Assembly (NCBI RefSeq): GCF_900113375.1
Contig: NZ_FOPC01000013.1
Location: forward strand, 1-64,000
From: Algoriphagus hitonicola
Lineage (GTDB): Bacteria; Bacteroidota; Bacteroidia; Cytophagales; Cyclobacteriaceae
Length of the DNA stretch: 64,000 bases
Reading direction: 5' to 3'
Below, in pieces: positions 6,898-16,073 of the stretch. A program made the position numbers and the translations under genes. Below the pieces are notes generated by a model that saw only the letters and a list, made by a program, of their open reading frames with translations, did no database searches and was not told the DNA's origin. Position 1 is the first letter of the stretch; each line of letters starts with the position of its first letter.

Positions 6898-8796
6898 TTA
6901 ACTGATGGTCCCTTTCCACTCGGCGACATTGCCGGCTTGATCGGTGACCTTAAGTATAACAGGTCCTTGGAAAGCTTGTTTATCCAATTTTTCGGACCAG
7001 ATCAGTGCGCGTTTGTGTTCGTAGCGCATCAAAACCCACTTACCATCGACCCAAGCTTCAAAGTGCTGTATCCCCGACAGATTATCTGTGATGGTAAATC
7101 GGATCTCGGCAGAATTCACCCGCAAAGGCCGGATGGTTGGTTTGGTCTGATCTTCAGCCAGCACAAAAGTACCAAAATTTCTGGTTTTGAAGCGGATATT
7201 TCCGTCTTCCCAGGTGCCGCCCACAAAAGATCGCCGCTCCCGGTTGCCAAGTTGATAGACATGGGTTTTTTGTCGGTTTCCGGTATACCCCGAGACATCC
7301 CAAAGGACTTCAATCGGGGCAAACAGATGCTCATTGGGATCATTGATCTCGAGTCGGGGATTTGTCATACTTCCACGGTCTTCTACGCGAAGGTAAAGAT
7401 CCTCCAGCAGGCTGTTTTCTTCAAAATGCATTTGCACCCCTCGCTTGGCAAATAATTTCTCTTCAGCCATGGGGATTAAAGCCTGGATATTGGGAATTAC
7501 GACTTCCGAACAAATATCCACTTCCTCGGGAATACCAAACCGCATATCCCAAAGGTAAGTCCGGCTTTGGGCGTCCTGATAGGCTGGCAGCATTTCGAAA
7601 GAATGGGCACCGACGTAAAATCTCGCTAGACCACCTTCAGCAGAAATTGGGGCTTCGATTTTCAGGATATTTCCCAAATACTCCACCTTTGCCCGAGGTG
7701 GGGCAGTTCCGTCAGCAACTTGATGCACAGCGTCTTTTCCGCGGAGCGAAAAGCTGATTTCCCGGGTATTGTTGTAGGCATCTTTGAGGATCAGTTTATA
7801 GTTTTTTTCCTTCTTTGGTGCCAAATTCAGGTAGCCAGCTCTAGGCTGATTTGGGGAAAGAAAATCAAATTTTAGCTCAGGTTGATGATAGAGTTTGGTA
7901 AATCGGTTTTGATGGGTGTGGAGTAAAAACTGACGTGAAAAATTGAAATTTACCTGATCTACCAGCAGTTTTAGTAGTGTACTGTCTTCCTCGATCAATT
8001 CGAAATAGGGAAAGCCATTGCGGTTTGGGGCCCCATCGAGCTGGTCAAATCCCCGGAATTCCACTCCCACGGGTCCGGTGATTTCGATGGTATTGGGAAC
8101 TCGGTAATTTGCTCCGTTGGGGCTTGGTGTGATTTCCAAACGTTGAAATTTCCCATTGATCCGAGAGTCTATTTCCAAGGGGACAAAAGCGATGCTTTGC
8201 GGTGTCGGAGCGAGGCGGTCCAGGACTTCTGGAAAACCAAAAAGTAAAGGATCCATGGCCTGATCCAAACTATCTCGAATCTCAAAATGAAGATGAGGTC
8301 CACCTGAGCTTCCGGAGTTTCCGCCATCAGCTATTCGTTCACCCTTGAGTACGGGGAGTTCACCGGGTTCGGGATAGACTTCCAATTCATTCACCTGTCG
8401 ATCGTACATTTTTTCGATCAGGTAGCGCTGAAGCGCAGGGTTGAAATTTCGAAGATGGCCGTATAGCGTAATATGTCCGGTAGGATGCTTGAGATAAATG
8501 ACATTGCCATAGCCATAGGTAGAGATTTTGATTCGGTGGACCCAGCCGTCAGCTGCGGCATAAATGGGTTCGCCCTCTACTCCGCCAAACTTGTAATCCA
8601 GCCCGGTGTGAAAGTGATTGGGTCGGAGTTCGGCAAAATTTCCAGACAGAAAATTTCGCCCTCCAGGCTTCACCGGAGAGCGAAAATAATCCTGAATGAC
8701 TCCCTGGGGGAAAAGCTGAAACTGAAACAGAGAGAAAGCAAGAAAGGTGAAAATGAACTTACTTAACTTCAAAATCCAGTAATTTTTGGGTTCCAA
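6898..8796 (-). CDS. M23 (LytM) family metallopeptidase, secreted
   Basis: A 632-residue envelope protein with a signal peptide and an early M23 domain (about residues 40-190). Zinc ligands are His63 and Asp67 in HTGLDY, and His170 in PHLHFE, with His168 as catalytic histidine; GHITLYGHL supplies the other family motif. The remaining 400 residues look like beta-rich Ig-like domains, ending in a bacterial-Ig-like segment. Likely cleaves peptidoglycan cross-links or binds them. No ATG lies at the 5' end: the frame opens with TTG 8796, 38 nt inside the FAA hydrolase gene, and another TTG at 8772 would leave an equally good signal peptide, so the start is uncertain. Confidence 0.82.
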   Translation of the reverse strand: MEPKNYWILKLSKFIFTFLAFSLFQFQLFPQGVIQDYFRSPVKPGGRNFLSGNFAELRPNHFHTGLDYKFGGVEGEPIYAAADGWVHRIKISTYGYGNVIYLKHPTGHITLYGHLRNFNPALQRYLIEKMYDRQVNELEVYPEPGELPVLKGERIADGGNSGSSGGPHLHFEIRDSLDQAMDPLLFGFPEVLDRLAPTPQSIAFVPLEIDSRINGKFQRLEITPSPNGANYRVPNTIEITGPVGVEFRGFDQLDGAPNRNGFPYFELIEEDSTLLKLLVDQVNFNFSRQFLLHTHQNRFTKLYHQPELKFDFLSPNQPRAGYLNLAPKKEKNYKLILKDAYNNTREISFSLRGKDAVHQVADGTAPPRAKVEYLGNILKIEAPISAEGGLARFYVGAHSFEMLPAYQDAQSRTYLWDMRFGIPEEVDICSEVVIPNIQALIPMAEEKLFAKRGVQMHFEENSLLEDLYLRVEDRGSMTNPRLEINDPNEHLFAPIEVLWDVSGYTGNRQKTHVYQLGNRERRSFVGGTWEDGNIRFKTRNFGTFVLAEDQTKPTIRPLRVNSAEIRFTITDNLSGIQHFEAWVDGKWVLMRYEHKRALIWSEKLDKQAFQGPVILKVTDQAGNVAEWKGTIS

Positions 8797-9370
8797 TAAA
8801 TCCTTCCAATCGATCGCCGATTTGGACGGGGCCGACCCCAGCGGGAGTACCGGTGTAAATCAAATCCCCTTTTTTTAAGGTGAAAAATTGAGAAACGTAT
8901 TCGATGATGGTCCCAAAGTCAAAAAGCATCAAGCTGGTATTTCCTTTTTGCTTTACTTCTCCATTGATAGTCAACTGAAAATCAATGTTTTTCAGGTTCT
9001 CAAATTCAGAAACCGGCAGAAAATCTCCAATGGGGGCTGATCCATTAAAAGCTTTAGCGATTTCCCAAGGCAAACCTTTGGCTTTACACTGATCCTGAAG
9101 GTCTCGGGCCGTAAAATCGATTCCCAATCCGATCTCCTCAAAATAGCGATGGGCAAACTCTTTTTGAATGTATTTGCCCTCTTTGCTGATTTTCAAAACC
9201 AATTCTGCTTCATGGTGGATGTTTTTCGAAAAATCAGGGTAATAAAACGCCGCTCCACTTTTCAGCAAGGCCGTATCGGGTTTAAGAAAAACGACCGGAT
9301 TTCCCGGAGTTTCGTTTTTAAGCTCCTCAATATGCGCCGCGTAATTACGGCCGATGCAGATGATTTTCAT
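8759..9370 (-). CDS. Fumarylacetoacetate hydrolase family protein
   Basis: A 203-residue FAA-hydrolase-fold enzyme close to the FAHD1/acylpyruvase subgroup. It begins with GRNYAAH, has metal-binding acidic residues in HHEAELVLKI and GLGIDFTARDLQ, and the substrate-side segment LIYTGTPAGVGP. Such enzymes hydrolyse acylpyruvates or decarboxylate oxaloacetate; the exact substrate is unknown. It is the first gene of the run leading into the M23 peptidase, bcp and transketolase genes, and its stop lies inside the M23 frame. Confidence 0.85.
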   Translation of the reverse strand: MKIICIGRNYAAHIEELKNETPGNPVVFLKPDTALLKSGAAFYYPDFSKNIHHEAELVLKISKEGKYIQKEFAHRYFEEIGLGIDFTARDLQDQCKAKGLPWEIAKAFNGSAPIGDFLPVSEFENLKNIDFQLTINGEVKQKGNTSLMLFDFGTIIEYVSQFFTLKKGDLIYTGTPAGVGPVQIGDRLEGFIGTQKLLDFEVK

Positions 9371-9519
9371 AGATTCTAGGCTTTACTGGAAATTGGTTCC
9401 TGGGGCTTTCAATACGTGAAATTAACCATATCCGGTGCAAAAAAATGGATACAAGGATGAAAGGCTAAAATTTTTATTCAAAAGACCCTCATCAATTTTC
9501 AATCAATTTCAGTCGGTTT

Positions 9520-10239
9520 TTAATTATTCTGATAAATCTTCAGGACCTCTGCCAAAAGCTTTTCGGTCCATCGGGAATAAACCTGCGCGGATGGATGAAG
9601 CTGATCTTCTACGACCATTTCTGGCAAGCCACCGATTTGACGATATTCCTCCGTGATTTCGATAAAAGCTACCCCGTATTTCCGACAAACTTCCTTTTTG
9701 GCGGCGTTGAATGCGTCGATTTCGGATTTGACTTTTTCAACATCCGAGCCCTTTTCGGCAGCAAAAGGAGTGACGCCCCAGTCCGGGATCGAAAGGACAA
9801 AAACATGATTGGGGAGATTTCCTGCAAACCCGATCGCTCGTAAGAGCATTTGCTCAAATTCTTTTTGGAAATCGTCTATCGGTCTGCCCCGATATTGATT
9901 ATTGACACCGATCAGAAGGGTCACCAAATTATAGGGTTCTCCAGTCGGCGCAGCATCCAAAATCCCTTCTTCGAGTTCTTCGACAGTCCATCCGGTTTTG
10001 GCGATAATCTCAGGATCAGACCAGGTTCGCTCTGTAGATGTGTTTAATCGCTTGATCAATTGATTGGGATAGCGGTCTGCTTCTTCGACTCCTTCTCCAA
10101 TGGTGTAGCTGTCTCCAAGTGCCAAATAGGTAAGCGGTCGATCTTGCATGTTTTGTTGTTCGATTGTGGTATTTGCCTGAGGTGAACTACAAGCAAAAAC
10201 CGCAGATAATACGAATGGGATAAAGGTATTTAGAATCAT
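9520..10239 (-). CDS. SGNH/GDSL hydrolase, probable lipoprotein
   Basis: A 239-residue esterase-type enzyme of the SGNH fold. Block I is LALGDSYTIGEG with nucleophile Ser44; block III is LLIGVNNQYRG; block V is DQLHPSAQVY carrying the Asp-His pair. The N-terminus is a signal peptide with a loose lipobox (VFAC, Cys17), so it probably sits in the periplasm. It resembles TesA-type acyl-esterases; the substrate is undetermined. Its ATG overlaps the stop of the upstream LD-carboxypeptidase gene by 4 nt, so the two are probably translated together. Confidence 0.83.
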   Translation of the reverse strand: MILNTFIPFVLSAVFACSSPQANTTIEQQNMQDRPLTYLALGDSYTIGEGVEEADRYPNQLIKRLNTSTERTWSDPEIIAKTGWTVEELEEGILDAAPTGEPYNLVTLLIGVNNQYRGRPIDDFQKEFEQMLLRAIGFAGNLPNHVFVLSIPDWGVTPFAAEKGSDVEKVKSEIDAFNAAKKEVCRKYGVAFIEITEEYRQIGGLPEMVVEDQLHPSAQVYSRWTEKLLAEVLKIYQNN

Positions 10240-11279
10240 GAGTTGAAAAGGTCTTGAATCAGTTGAATGCTGCCTTGATCGGCGTCTAGTTGGACCAAAG
10301 CTCCATTGGGGATGATAAATTGTTTGGGAATATGCCCGATCATCGCACCCGAATACGCAGGAATACTCAAGGGAAGCACATAATCATCCAGAACCTGGTC
10401 TACGGTCAGTGATCCATATCCTCCTCCGGGGTTGCAATCTGAGCATTGACCAAATACGAATCCGGCAATGGCATCTAAGGTACCGTTTAATTTTAAGGTA
10501 CTCATCATTCGGTCGATTCGGTAGGGATCTTCGCCAATATCCTCGATGTACATGATGGCATTTTTGAAATCCGGATAGTAGGGAGTTCCACTCAAAGCGG
10601 TGAGTACGGTGAGATTTCCCCCGAGTATTTTCCCGCTTGCCTGACCTGGGGTCAACGTTTGAATCCGATTATTTTTAATAACCAAATCTCCACTATCGGA
10701 TTGTTCATTTTGGTAAACCATTTTGGATTTTTCGAAAAAAACCTGTTCAAACTGATCGACATTGAACCTGTTCCAGCTTCCCGTTCCGTTGGGTCCATGA
10801 AAAGAAATCAGTCCGGTTTGGGAATAAATCGCACAGTGCAAAGCAGTGATATCCGAATAGCCCATCAAAGGCTTGGGATTTTTCCGGATCAAATCGTAAT
10901 CGATCATTGGTAGAATTCTCGAAGCGCCCGAACCTCCTCGAATACAAACAATAGCTTTGACTTCGGAATCGGCAAACATCGCATTTACATCTCCCGCTCT
11001 TTCTTCATCCGTTCCAGCCAAATGTCCGCGGCGATTTTTGAGGTTTGCGCCCAGTTTTACCTTAAATCCCAATGCTTCCAAGGCTTCTTTGGCAAAGGTG
11101 AATTCCATCCGGTCAGCAGTAGCGGCTGATGGACTGATGAGGCCTACGGTATTTCCCTTTTGAATGGGATTGGGAAGTATCGAATTCTGGGATCGAACCG
11201 ATTTTTGGCCATCAAAAGCTAGAAAAGGAAGAGCCGCTCCAGCAAGTCCTAAATTCTTTAAAAAGGATCGTTTGTTCAT
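10236..11279 (-). CDS. LD-carboxypeptidase (peptidase S66), Tat-like signal
   Basis: A 347-residue S66 serine peptidase, the LdcA family that trims the terminal D-alanine from tetrapeptides in murein recycling. The nucleophile is the Ser of CIRGGSGASR, with GLISPSA near the N-terminus and the conserved FGQCSDC and GHIPKQF segments towards the end. I chose ATG 11279; upstream only a TTG (11294) extends the frame. The N-terminus has a basic, phenylalanine-containing stretch and a hydrophobic core (NKRSFLKNLGLAGAALPF), suggesting export, unlike cytoplasmic LdcA of E. coli. Export with the SGNH partner suggests an envelope role. Confidence 0.85.
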   Translation of the reverse strand: MNKRSFLKNLGLAGAALPFLAFDGQKSVRSQNSILPNPIQKGNTVGLISPSAATADRMEFTFAKEALEALGFKVKLGANLKNRRGHLAGTDEERAGDVNAMFADSEVKAIVCIRGGSGASRILPMIDYDLIRKNPKPLMGYSDITALHCAIYSQTGLISFHGPNGTGSWNRFNVDQFEQVFFEKSKMVYQNEQSDSGDLVIKNNRIQTLTPGQASGKILGGNLTVLTALSGTPYYPDFKNAIMYIEDIGEDPYRIDRMMSTLKLNGTLDAIAGFVFGQCSDCNPGGGYGSLTVDQVLDDYVLPLSIPAYSGAMIGHIPKQFIIPNGALVQLDADQGSIQLIQDLFNS

Positions 11280-11364
11280 AAGGTTTGGATTCAATAAATG
11301 AAATTAAATCTTTTAGCTTTCTCGGGAAAGAGAAATTCAAAAGGCTTACGGGTCCCCATTCAAC

Positions 11365-11392
11365 AAAAAAAGGGCCGATCTAGGCCCTTTGC
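11365..11392 (-). terminator. Rho-independent terminator of mgsA-pfkA
   Basis: On the minus strand the stem GGGCC/GGCCC closes a 6-base loop and is followed by a run of T. It starts about 17 bp after the pfkA stop. Confidence 0.8.
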
Positions 11393-11408
11393 AAATTGCG
11401 AGTAAAAT

Positions 11409-12395
11409 CTAGGTTGATAAAATCTTCGCAACCCGAAAATCATCCTCATCCACTTCCTTATCATCGACAATCGCCCGTTTGATTGGGGTATAGACGACTT
11501 TATGATTGATCAATCCTGCCATCACGTCATATTTTCCCTGAAGCAATCCCTCTACGGCTGAAACGCCAAGCTTGGATGCCAACAGACGATCGTAGGAACT
11601 CGGAGCTCCACCTCTTTGCAAATGTCCCAAGATGGTGACTTTGATGTCATAGTAGGGGAGATGTTTTTTGACTTTTTCGGCAATTTCGGCGGCTCCACCA
11701 CTTTTTCCACCTTCGGCTACAATGACGATGTTAGATGCCTTTTTAGCTTTGGTTCGGATTCGAAGTTTCTCAACGAGTTCTTCGATGGCCATTTTTTTCT
11801 CCGGAATCAAAATTGCAGCCGCAGCAGAACCGATTCCCGCATTGATGGCAATAAAGCCGGCATCTCTTCCCATCACTTCCACAAAAAACAATCGATCATG
11901 TGAAGTCGCGGTATCCCGGATTTTATCAATTGCCTGAATAGCCGTATTGCATGCCGTATCAAAGCCAATGGTGGCGTCCGTTCCGGAGAGGTCATTGTCG
12001 ATCGTGCCGGGAAGTCCAACCGCAGGGATTCCGAATTCTTTGTAAAACAAGTGCGCTCCAGTCAACGAACCGTCACCGCCGATAACGATCAAGGCATCGA
12101 TTCCATGGGATTTCAGATTATTGTAGGCTTTTTGTCGTCCTTCGGTCGTGCGAAAATCCGCGCTTCGGGCAGACTTCAGGAATGTTCCGCCACGCTCCAA
12201 GACGTGGGCGATATCTCCGGAGTGTAGTTTTTTAATGTCATTCTGGATCATTCCTTCATAGCCACGGTAAATCCCGTACATCTCCAGGTTGTAATAAAAA
12301 CCGGCCCGAACAGCCGCACGAATGGCAGCATTCATTCCCGGAGAATCACCCCCGGAAGTCAGTACTCCGATTTTTTTGATGTTTTTCAGTTCCAT
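11409..12395 (-). CDS. pfkA: ATP-dependent 6-phosphofructokinase
   Basis: A 328-residue bacterial PfkA that phosphorylates fructose 6-phosphate, the committed step of glycolysis. Seen are the ATP-site GGDSPGMNAAIRA, the IGGDGSLTGA loop, the PGTIDND catalytic segment with the base Asp, and the family's VEVMGRDAGFIA. The Gly in IGGDGS at the position that distinguishes ATP from PPi enzymes supports ATP as donor. The gene begins 3 bp after the mgsA stop, making an mgsA-pfkA operon that joins the start of glycolysis to its bypass. A terminator follows. Confidence 0.95.
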   Translation of the reverse strand: MELKNIKKIGVLTSGGDSPGMNAAIRAAVRAGFYYNLEMYGIYRGYEGMIQNDIKKLHSGDIAHVLERGGTFLKSARSADFRTTEGRQKAYNNLKSHGIDALIVIGGDGSLTGAHLFYKEFGIPAVGLPGTIDNDLSGTDATIGFDTACNTAIQAIDKIRDTATSHDRLFFVEVMGRDAGFIAINAGIGSAAAAILIPEKKMAIEELVEKLRIRTKAKKASNIVIVAEGGKSGGAAEIAEKVKKHLPYYDIKVTILGHLQRGGAPSSYDRLLASKLGVSAVEGLLQGKYDVMAGLINHKVVYTPIKRAIVDDKEVDEDDFRVAKILST

Positions 12396-12398
12396 TTT

Positions 12399-12770
12399 TT
12401 AGGTTTGAGTGAGGGCGCGAAACATAAGATCTGCCGAAGCAGGATTGGTAGCCAAGGGGATATTGTGTACGTCACAGATCCGCATCAGCATTTGCACATC
12501 CGGTTCATGAGGATGCTTGTCCAGAGGATCTCTGAAAAACACCACCATGTCCAGTTCCTTTTGGGCGGCCATCGCGGCGATTTGCGCATCTCCACCAATG
12601 GGACCCGACAACATTCGCTGAACTTCAAAACCGGCCTTTTGGATATGAGCCCCGGTAGTTCCTGTGGCTACCAGATCCACATCTGCCTGATGAAGGCGAT
12701 CTTTGAATCCACTTAAAAAATGCACCATATCGGCTTTTTTTCCGTCATGGGCGATTAAGGCGATTTTCAT
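12399..12770 (-). CDS. mgsA: Methylglyoxal synthase
   Basis: A 123-residue enzyme that converts dihydroxyacetone phosphate to methylglyoxal and phosphate. It opens with [16 protein letters not shown], has the phosphate-binding [10 protein letters not shown], the catalytic [13 protein letters not shown] loop and [15 protein letters not shown], all diagnostic. It is shorter than E. coli MgsA (152), mainly at the C-terminus. It lies immediately before pfkA. Enterobacterial enzymes are inhibited by phosphate; that may apply here but is not visible. Confidence 0.93.
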   Translation of the reverse strand: MKIALIAHDGKKADMVHFLSGFKDRLHQADVDLVATGTTGAHIQKAGFEVQRMLSGPIGGDAQIAAMAAQKELDMVVFFRDPLDKHPHEPDVQMLMRICDVHNIPLATNPASADLMFRALTQT

Positions 12771-12893
12771 GAATAGCTATCTAATAGGTTGCTGCCAAAG
12801 TTAGGAAAAATTCCTTTTCCCAAAATTTATGTTTGACTAATAAAATCAAACATTCCATTCCTTTCGCTTAGTTTCATTCTGCCCCAATAGAAA

Positions 12894-14939
12894 TCAATTC
12901 GTGATTTGTTCCAATTTGAGGATAAATGCATATTCCAAGGCCATTTCTTTCAGTGCATTGAATCTACCGGATGCTCCTCCATGTCCGGCTTCCATATTGG
13001 TGTGGAGAAGCAAGAGCTTATCATCTGTCTTCATTTCCCGGAGTTTGGCTACCCATTTGGTGGGTTCCCAATACTGCACCTGAGAGTCATGTAAGCCGGA
13101 AGTTACGAGCAGATTGGGGTAGTTTTTTGCCTCTACATTATCGTAGGGGGAGTAAGAAAGCATGTATTCGTAATATTCCTGATTTTTGGGATTTCCCCAT
13201 TCGTTGAATTCTCCGGTAGTCAAAGGAATGCTTTCATCCAGCATCGTGGTCACTACATCTACAAAAGGCACCGCCGCAATGATTCCCTGAAATAAATCAG
13301 GCCGCATATTCATCACCGCACCCATCAACAGGCCTCCGGCACTTCCACCCATTGCGTAGAGGTGTTGAGGCAGGGTGTATTTTTGCTGAATCAGATGATT
13401 GGCGCAAGCAATAAAATCAAGGAAGGTGTTTTTCTTTTTGAGTAGTTTTCCGTCTTCATACCAGTGACGGCCGAGATCTTCTCCTCCCCGGATATGAGCA
13501 ATGGCAAAGACAAATCCGCGATCCAAGAGACTAAGTCGGCTACTTGAGAAATAGGCATCCATGCTAAATCCATAGGATCCGTAGGCATAGAGGAGTAGGG
13601 GATTGCTGCCGTCCGCATTGAACAAATCTTTCTTATAAACCAACGAAATTGGTACTAAAACCCCATCTTCGGCTTTGGCCCAGATTCTAGCTGATTCGTA
13701 ATCGGATTCGGTATAGCCGCCCACGATTTCTTGCTGTTTGAGTAGCTTTCGGTCTTTGGTGTGCATGTGATAATCAAAGACCGATGCGGGTGTCACCAAG
13801 GAATTATAGCCAAATCTCAACCATGGCGTGTGAAATTCAGGGTTATTGCTGATCCAAGTGGTATAGGTTTCTTCCTCAAAAGCCAATTGATGTCCGGGAC
13901 TTCCATCCCAAGGTTTGATCAGAATCTGAGTCAGGCCATTACTCCGCTCCTGACTGACAAAAAAGTCTGCAAAAAGATCAAAATCTTCAATTAATACCTC
14001 ATCTCTATGCGGTATAAAATCCTGCCAGTTTTCCAATCCTGGTTTTTCGATAGGAGCTTTGACTACTTTAAAATTCCTTGCTTCATGATTGGTCCGGATC
14101 CAAAAATGTTCTCCATAGTGATCTACGGCATATTCCAGATGAGGGATTCGCGCTTGCAGAAGTTGGAATTCAGCATCGGGTTTGGAAGCTCGGGCAAACC
14201 GGATTTCAGAAGAAATGGTACTTTCGCTATGAATTAGGATAAATTCCTCGGACTTGGTTTTGTGTACTTGACAGGTAAACTCCTCGTCTTTTTCCTCATA
14301 GATCAAGACATCGTTTTCGGGCGAACTGCCTATTTGGTGTTTATAAATTTGATTTGCCCGAAGGGTATTTGGGTCTTGTTTGGAGTAAAATAGCGTCAAA
14401 CTATCCCCCGCCCAAACGACATTTCCCGTCATATTTGGGATTCTTTCCTCCAAGATTTCTCCGGTGATAATATTTTTGAAATAAACGGTATAAATCCTCC
14501 TGCCCACCTCATCCACGGGAAATGCAATCCAATTCAGATCGGGACTGGCGGCAATTCCAGCCACCTGAAAATAGCTTTTGTCCTTAGCCAAAACGTTGAC
14601 ATCAAGAAGGATTTCTTCAGGATTTTCCAGATTTCCTCTTTTTCGGCAATAGATGGGGTATTCCCCGCCTTTTTCAAAACGACTGTACCAATAATACCCA
14701 TATTTGAGATAGGGGACACTTTGGTCATCTTCTTTGATTCGACCCTTCATTTCCTGAAAAAGCTTTTCCTGAAGCGCCTCGGTATCCTTCATTTTGGACT
14801 TAAGGTAATCGTTTTCTTGATTGAGGTAGTCGATGACTTCAGGGTTTTCCCGATCATTCATCCAATAATAGGGGTCATTGCGTCTATGCCCGTGAAATTC
14901 TATAAAATGGTCTTTTTTTGTCGCTTTGGGAGCTTGCAT
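12894..14939 (-). CDS. Oligopeptidase B-like S9 serine peptidase
   Basis: A 681-residue prolyl-oligopeptidase-family enzyme. Residues 1-400 form the beta-propeller gate, and the C-terminal alpha/beta-hydrolase domain holds the nucleophile Ser in AMGGSAGGLLMG, the Asp in SGLHDSQVQYWEP and the His in EAGHGGASGR. Length, the DPYYWMNDRENPEVIDYL start and GSYGFSMDAYF fit oligopeptidase B, which cuts after basic residues in short peptides. There is no signal peptide, so it is cytoplasmic. It is transcribed away from mscL; promoters must share the 180-bp gap. Confidence 0.9.
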   Translation of the reverse strand: MQAPKATKKDHFIEFHGHRRNDPYYWMNDRENPEVIDYLNQENDYLKSKMKDTEALQEKLFQEMKGRIKEDDQSVPYLKYGYYWYSRFEKGGEYPIYCRKRGNLENPEEILLDVNVLAKDKSYFQVAGIAASPDLNWIAFPVDEVGRRIYTVYFKNIITGEILEERIPNMTGNVVWAGDSLTLFYSKQDPNTLRANQIYKHQIGSSPENDVLIYEEKDEEFTCQVHKTKSEEFILIHSESTISSEIRFARASKPDAEFQLLQARIPHLEYAVDHYGEHFWIRTNHEARNFKVVKAPIEKPGLENWQDFIPHRDEVLIEDFDLFADFFVSQERSNGLTQILIKPWDGSPGHQLAFEEETYTTWISNNPEFHTPWLRFGYNSLVTPASVFDYHMHTKDRKLLKQQEIVGGYTESDYESARIWAKAEDGVLVPISLVYKKDLFNADGSNPLLLYAYGSYGFSMDAYFSSSRLSLLDRGFVFAIAHIRGGEDLGRHWYEDGKLLKKKNTFLDFIACANHLIQQKYTLPQHLYAMGGSAGGLLMGAVMNMRPDLFQGIIAAVPFVDVVTTMLDESIPLTTGEFNEWGNPKNQEYYEYMLSYSPYDNVEAKNYPNLLVTSGLHDSQVQYWEPTKWVAKLREMKTDDKLLLLHTNMEAGHGGASGRFNALKEMALEYAFILKLEQITN

Positions 14940-15121
14940 GTTGGGGAATAAAATTTGGATGCAATGTTAATCAAAATCAGAGAGAGCGGGTTCCCCAAAA
15001 AATATTTTCTGTCAATTTGGGGGAGTTTTTGGATCGTAATTAGACTCGAATATTGCAATAATGGAAATTTAGTGAAATATTGATGGATATAATTTTACCA
15101 TCAACCTCAACACTTATGGGA

Positions 15122-15544
15122 ATGCTAAAAGAGTTTAAAGAGTTTGCCGTCAAAGGCAATGTCGTCGACTTAGCTGTCGGTGTGATTATTGGTGCTGCAT
15201 TTGGAAAAATCGTCACCTCCTTGGTCAATGATGTAATCATGCCGCCGATTGGATTGGCACTTGGCGGTATGGATTTCAAAGAATTGGCGCTGACACTGAA
15301 AGAGGCGGAAATGAATGCCGCCGGTGAAGTGGCTGTGGCTGCGGTGACGATCAATTATGGGATGTTTATCCAAAATATAATTGACTTCGTAATTGTGGCT
15401 TTTGTGATTTTCCTTGCGATCAAAGGTGTTAATAAGATGAATCGCAAAGAGGAGAAAAAAGAGGAAGCAGCTCCACCTCCTGCACCTCCAAAGTCAGAGG
15501 TTTTGTTGGAAGAAATCCGTGATTTACTCAAGAAACAATCTTAA
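15122..15544 (+). CDS. mscL: Large-conductance mechanosensitive channel MscL
   Basis: A 140-residue MscL, the pentameric inner-membrane valve that opens on hypo-osmotic shock. The start [31 protein letters not shown] covers the N-terminal helix and TM1 pore constriction, the periplasmic loop follows, TM2 is around [15 protein letters not shown], and a charged C-terminal helix ([13 protein letters not shown]) ends it. I chose ATG 15122 because the family begins exactly there; ATG 15116 and 15083 lie upstream in frame. A terminator follows 8 bp after the stop. Confidence 0.95.
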   Translation: MLKEFKEFAVKGNVVDLAVGVIIGAAFGKIVTSLVNDVIMPPIGLALGGMDFKELALTLKEAEMNAAGEVAVAAVTINYGMFIQNIIDFVIVAFVIFLAIKGVNKMNRKEEKKEEAAPPPAPPKSEVLLEEIRDLLKKQS

Positions 15545-15552
15545 GAAATCAA

Positions 15553-15586
15553 TAAAAAAAGGTCCTTTGCGGGACCTTTTTTTAAT
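15553..15586 (+). terminator. Terminator of mscL
   Basis: AAAAAAAGGTCC and GGGACCTTTTTTT pair around TTTGC. The symmetric A/T tails could also stop minus-strand transcription. Confidence 0.85.
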
Positions 15587-15620
15587 AAAATACCAGTGGG
15601 AATTTTGCTACGGGAATAAA

Positions 15621-16073
15621 TTAATTATCAGATGATCTCCTTTGTCGGTTTCGCTGGTAAATCATCCGGGTAAAATCTCTCGCTATTCCGTTGAGTTTCA
15701 TGACCTGGGGGTAGGAAATCACTTGAGCAACTTCCTTGACAAATTTCTCTTCCTCGTCGATCATTTTTCGCTGAATTCGGAACCGTTTTTCCAGTGCATT
15801 CTTTGCTTCTTGCTCGCTCAGGGCTTGTTGATCTTGCTTCGGATAAAGCGCCACCATTTCTTTCAGATTGGCTTCCCGGCTCTCGGTGTACTCATTATAG
15901 ATGGGCCAGAACTTTTCGGCTTGATCAGGACTTAATTCCAATCGACTGGTAATAAAGGCAATCCTGGCAGCTTGAAGCCGTTCAGGGTCAAAATCCCGGG
16001 ATTCTCCTCTCTGCGCAAATGTTGCGATTGCGGTGAGAAGGAAAATGGATAGTAATAGGTGTAATTTTTTCAT
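15621..16073 (-). CDS. Spy/CpxP-like periplasmic protein of a sigma-factor cassette
   Basis: A 150-residue secreted, helical, highly charged protein. A signal peptide ends at TFAQ. LELSPDQAEKFWPIYNEY is an LTxxQ-type motif as in Spy/CpxP envelope chaperones, followed by long amphipathic helices. It is the third gene after an ECF sigma factor and a one-TM partner, overlapping the latter by 4 nt. By analogy with CpxP it may buffer envelope stress or sense it; the role here is inferred from fold type and context. Confidence 0.65.
   Translation of the reverse strand: MKKLHLLLSIFLLTAIATFAQRGESRDFDPERLQAARIAFITSRLELSPDQAEKFWPIYNEYTESREANLKEMVALYPKQDQQALSEQEAKNALEKRFRIQRKMIDEEEKFVKEVAQVISYPQVMKLNGIARDFTRMIYQRNRQRRSSDN

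Noticed and set aside
14993..15030. CCCCAAA/TTTGGGG hairpin before mscL as a riboswitch or terminator
   Set aside because: A 7-bp stem with a 16-base AT-rich loop in divergent promoter space; no known riboswitch core is visible and no gene ends there.
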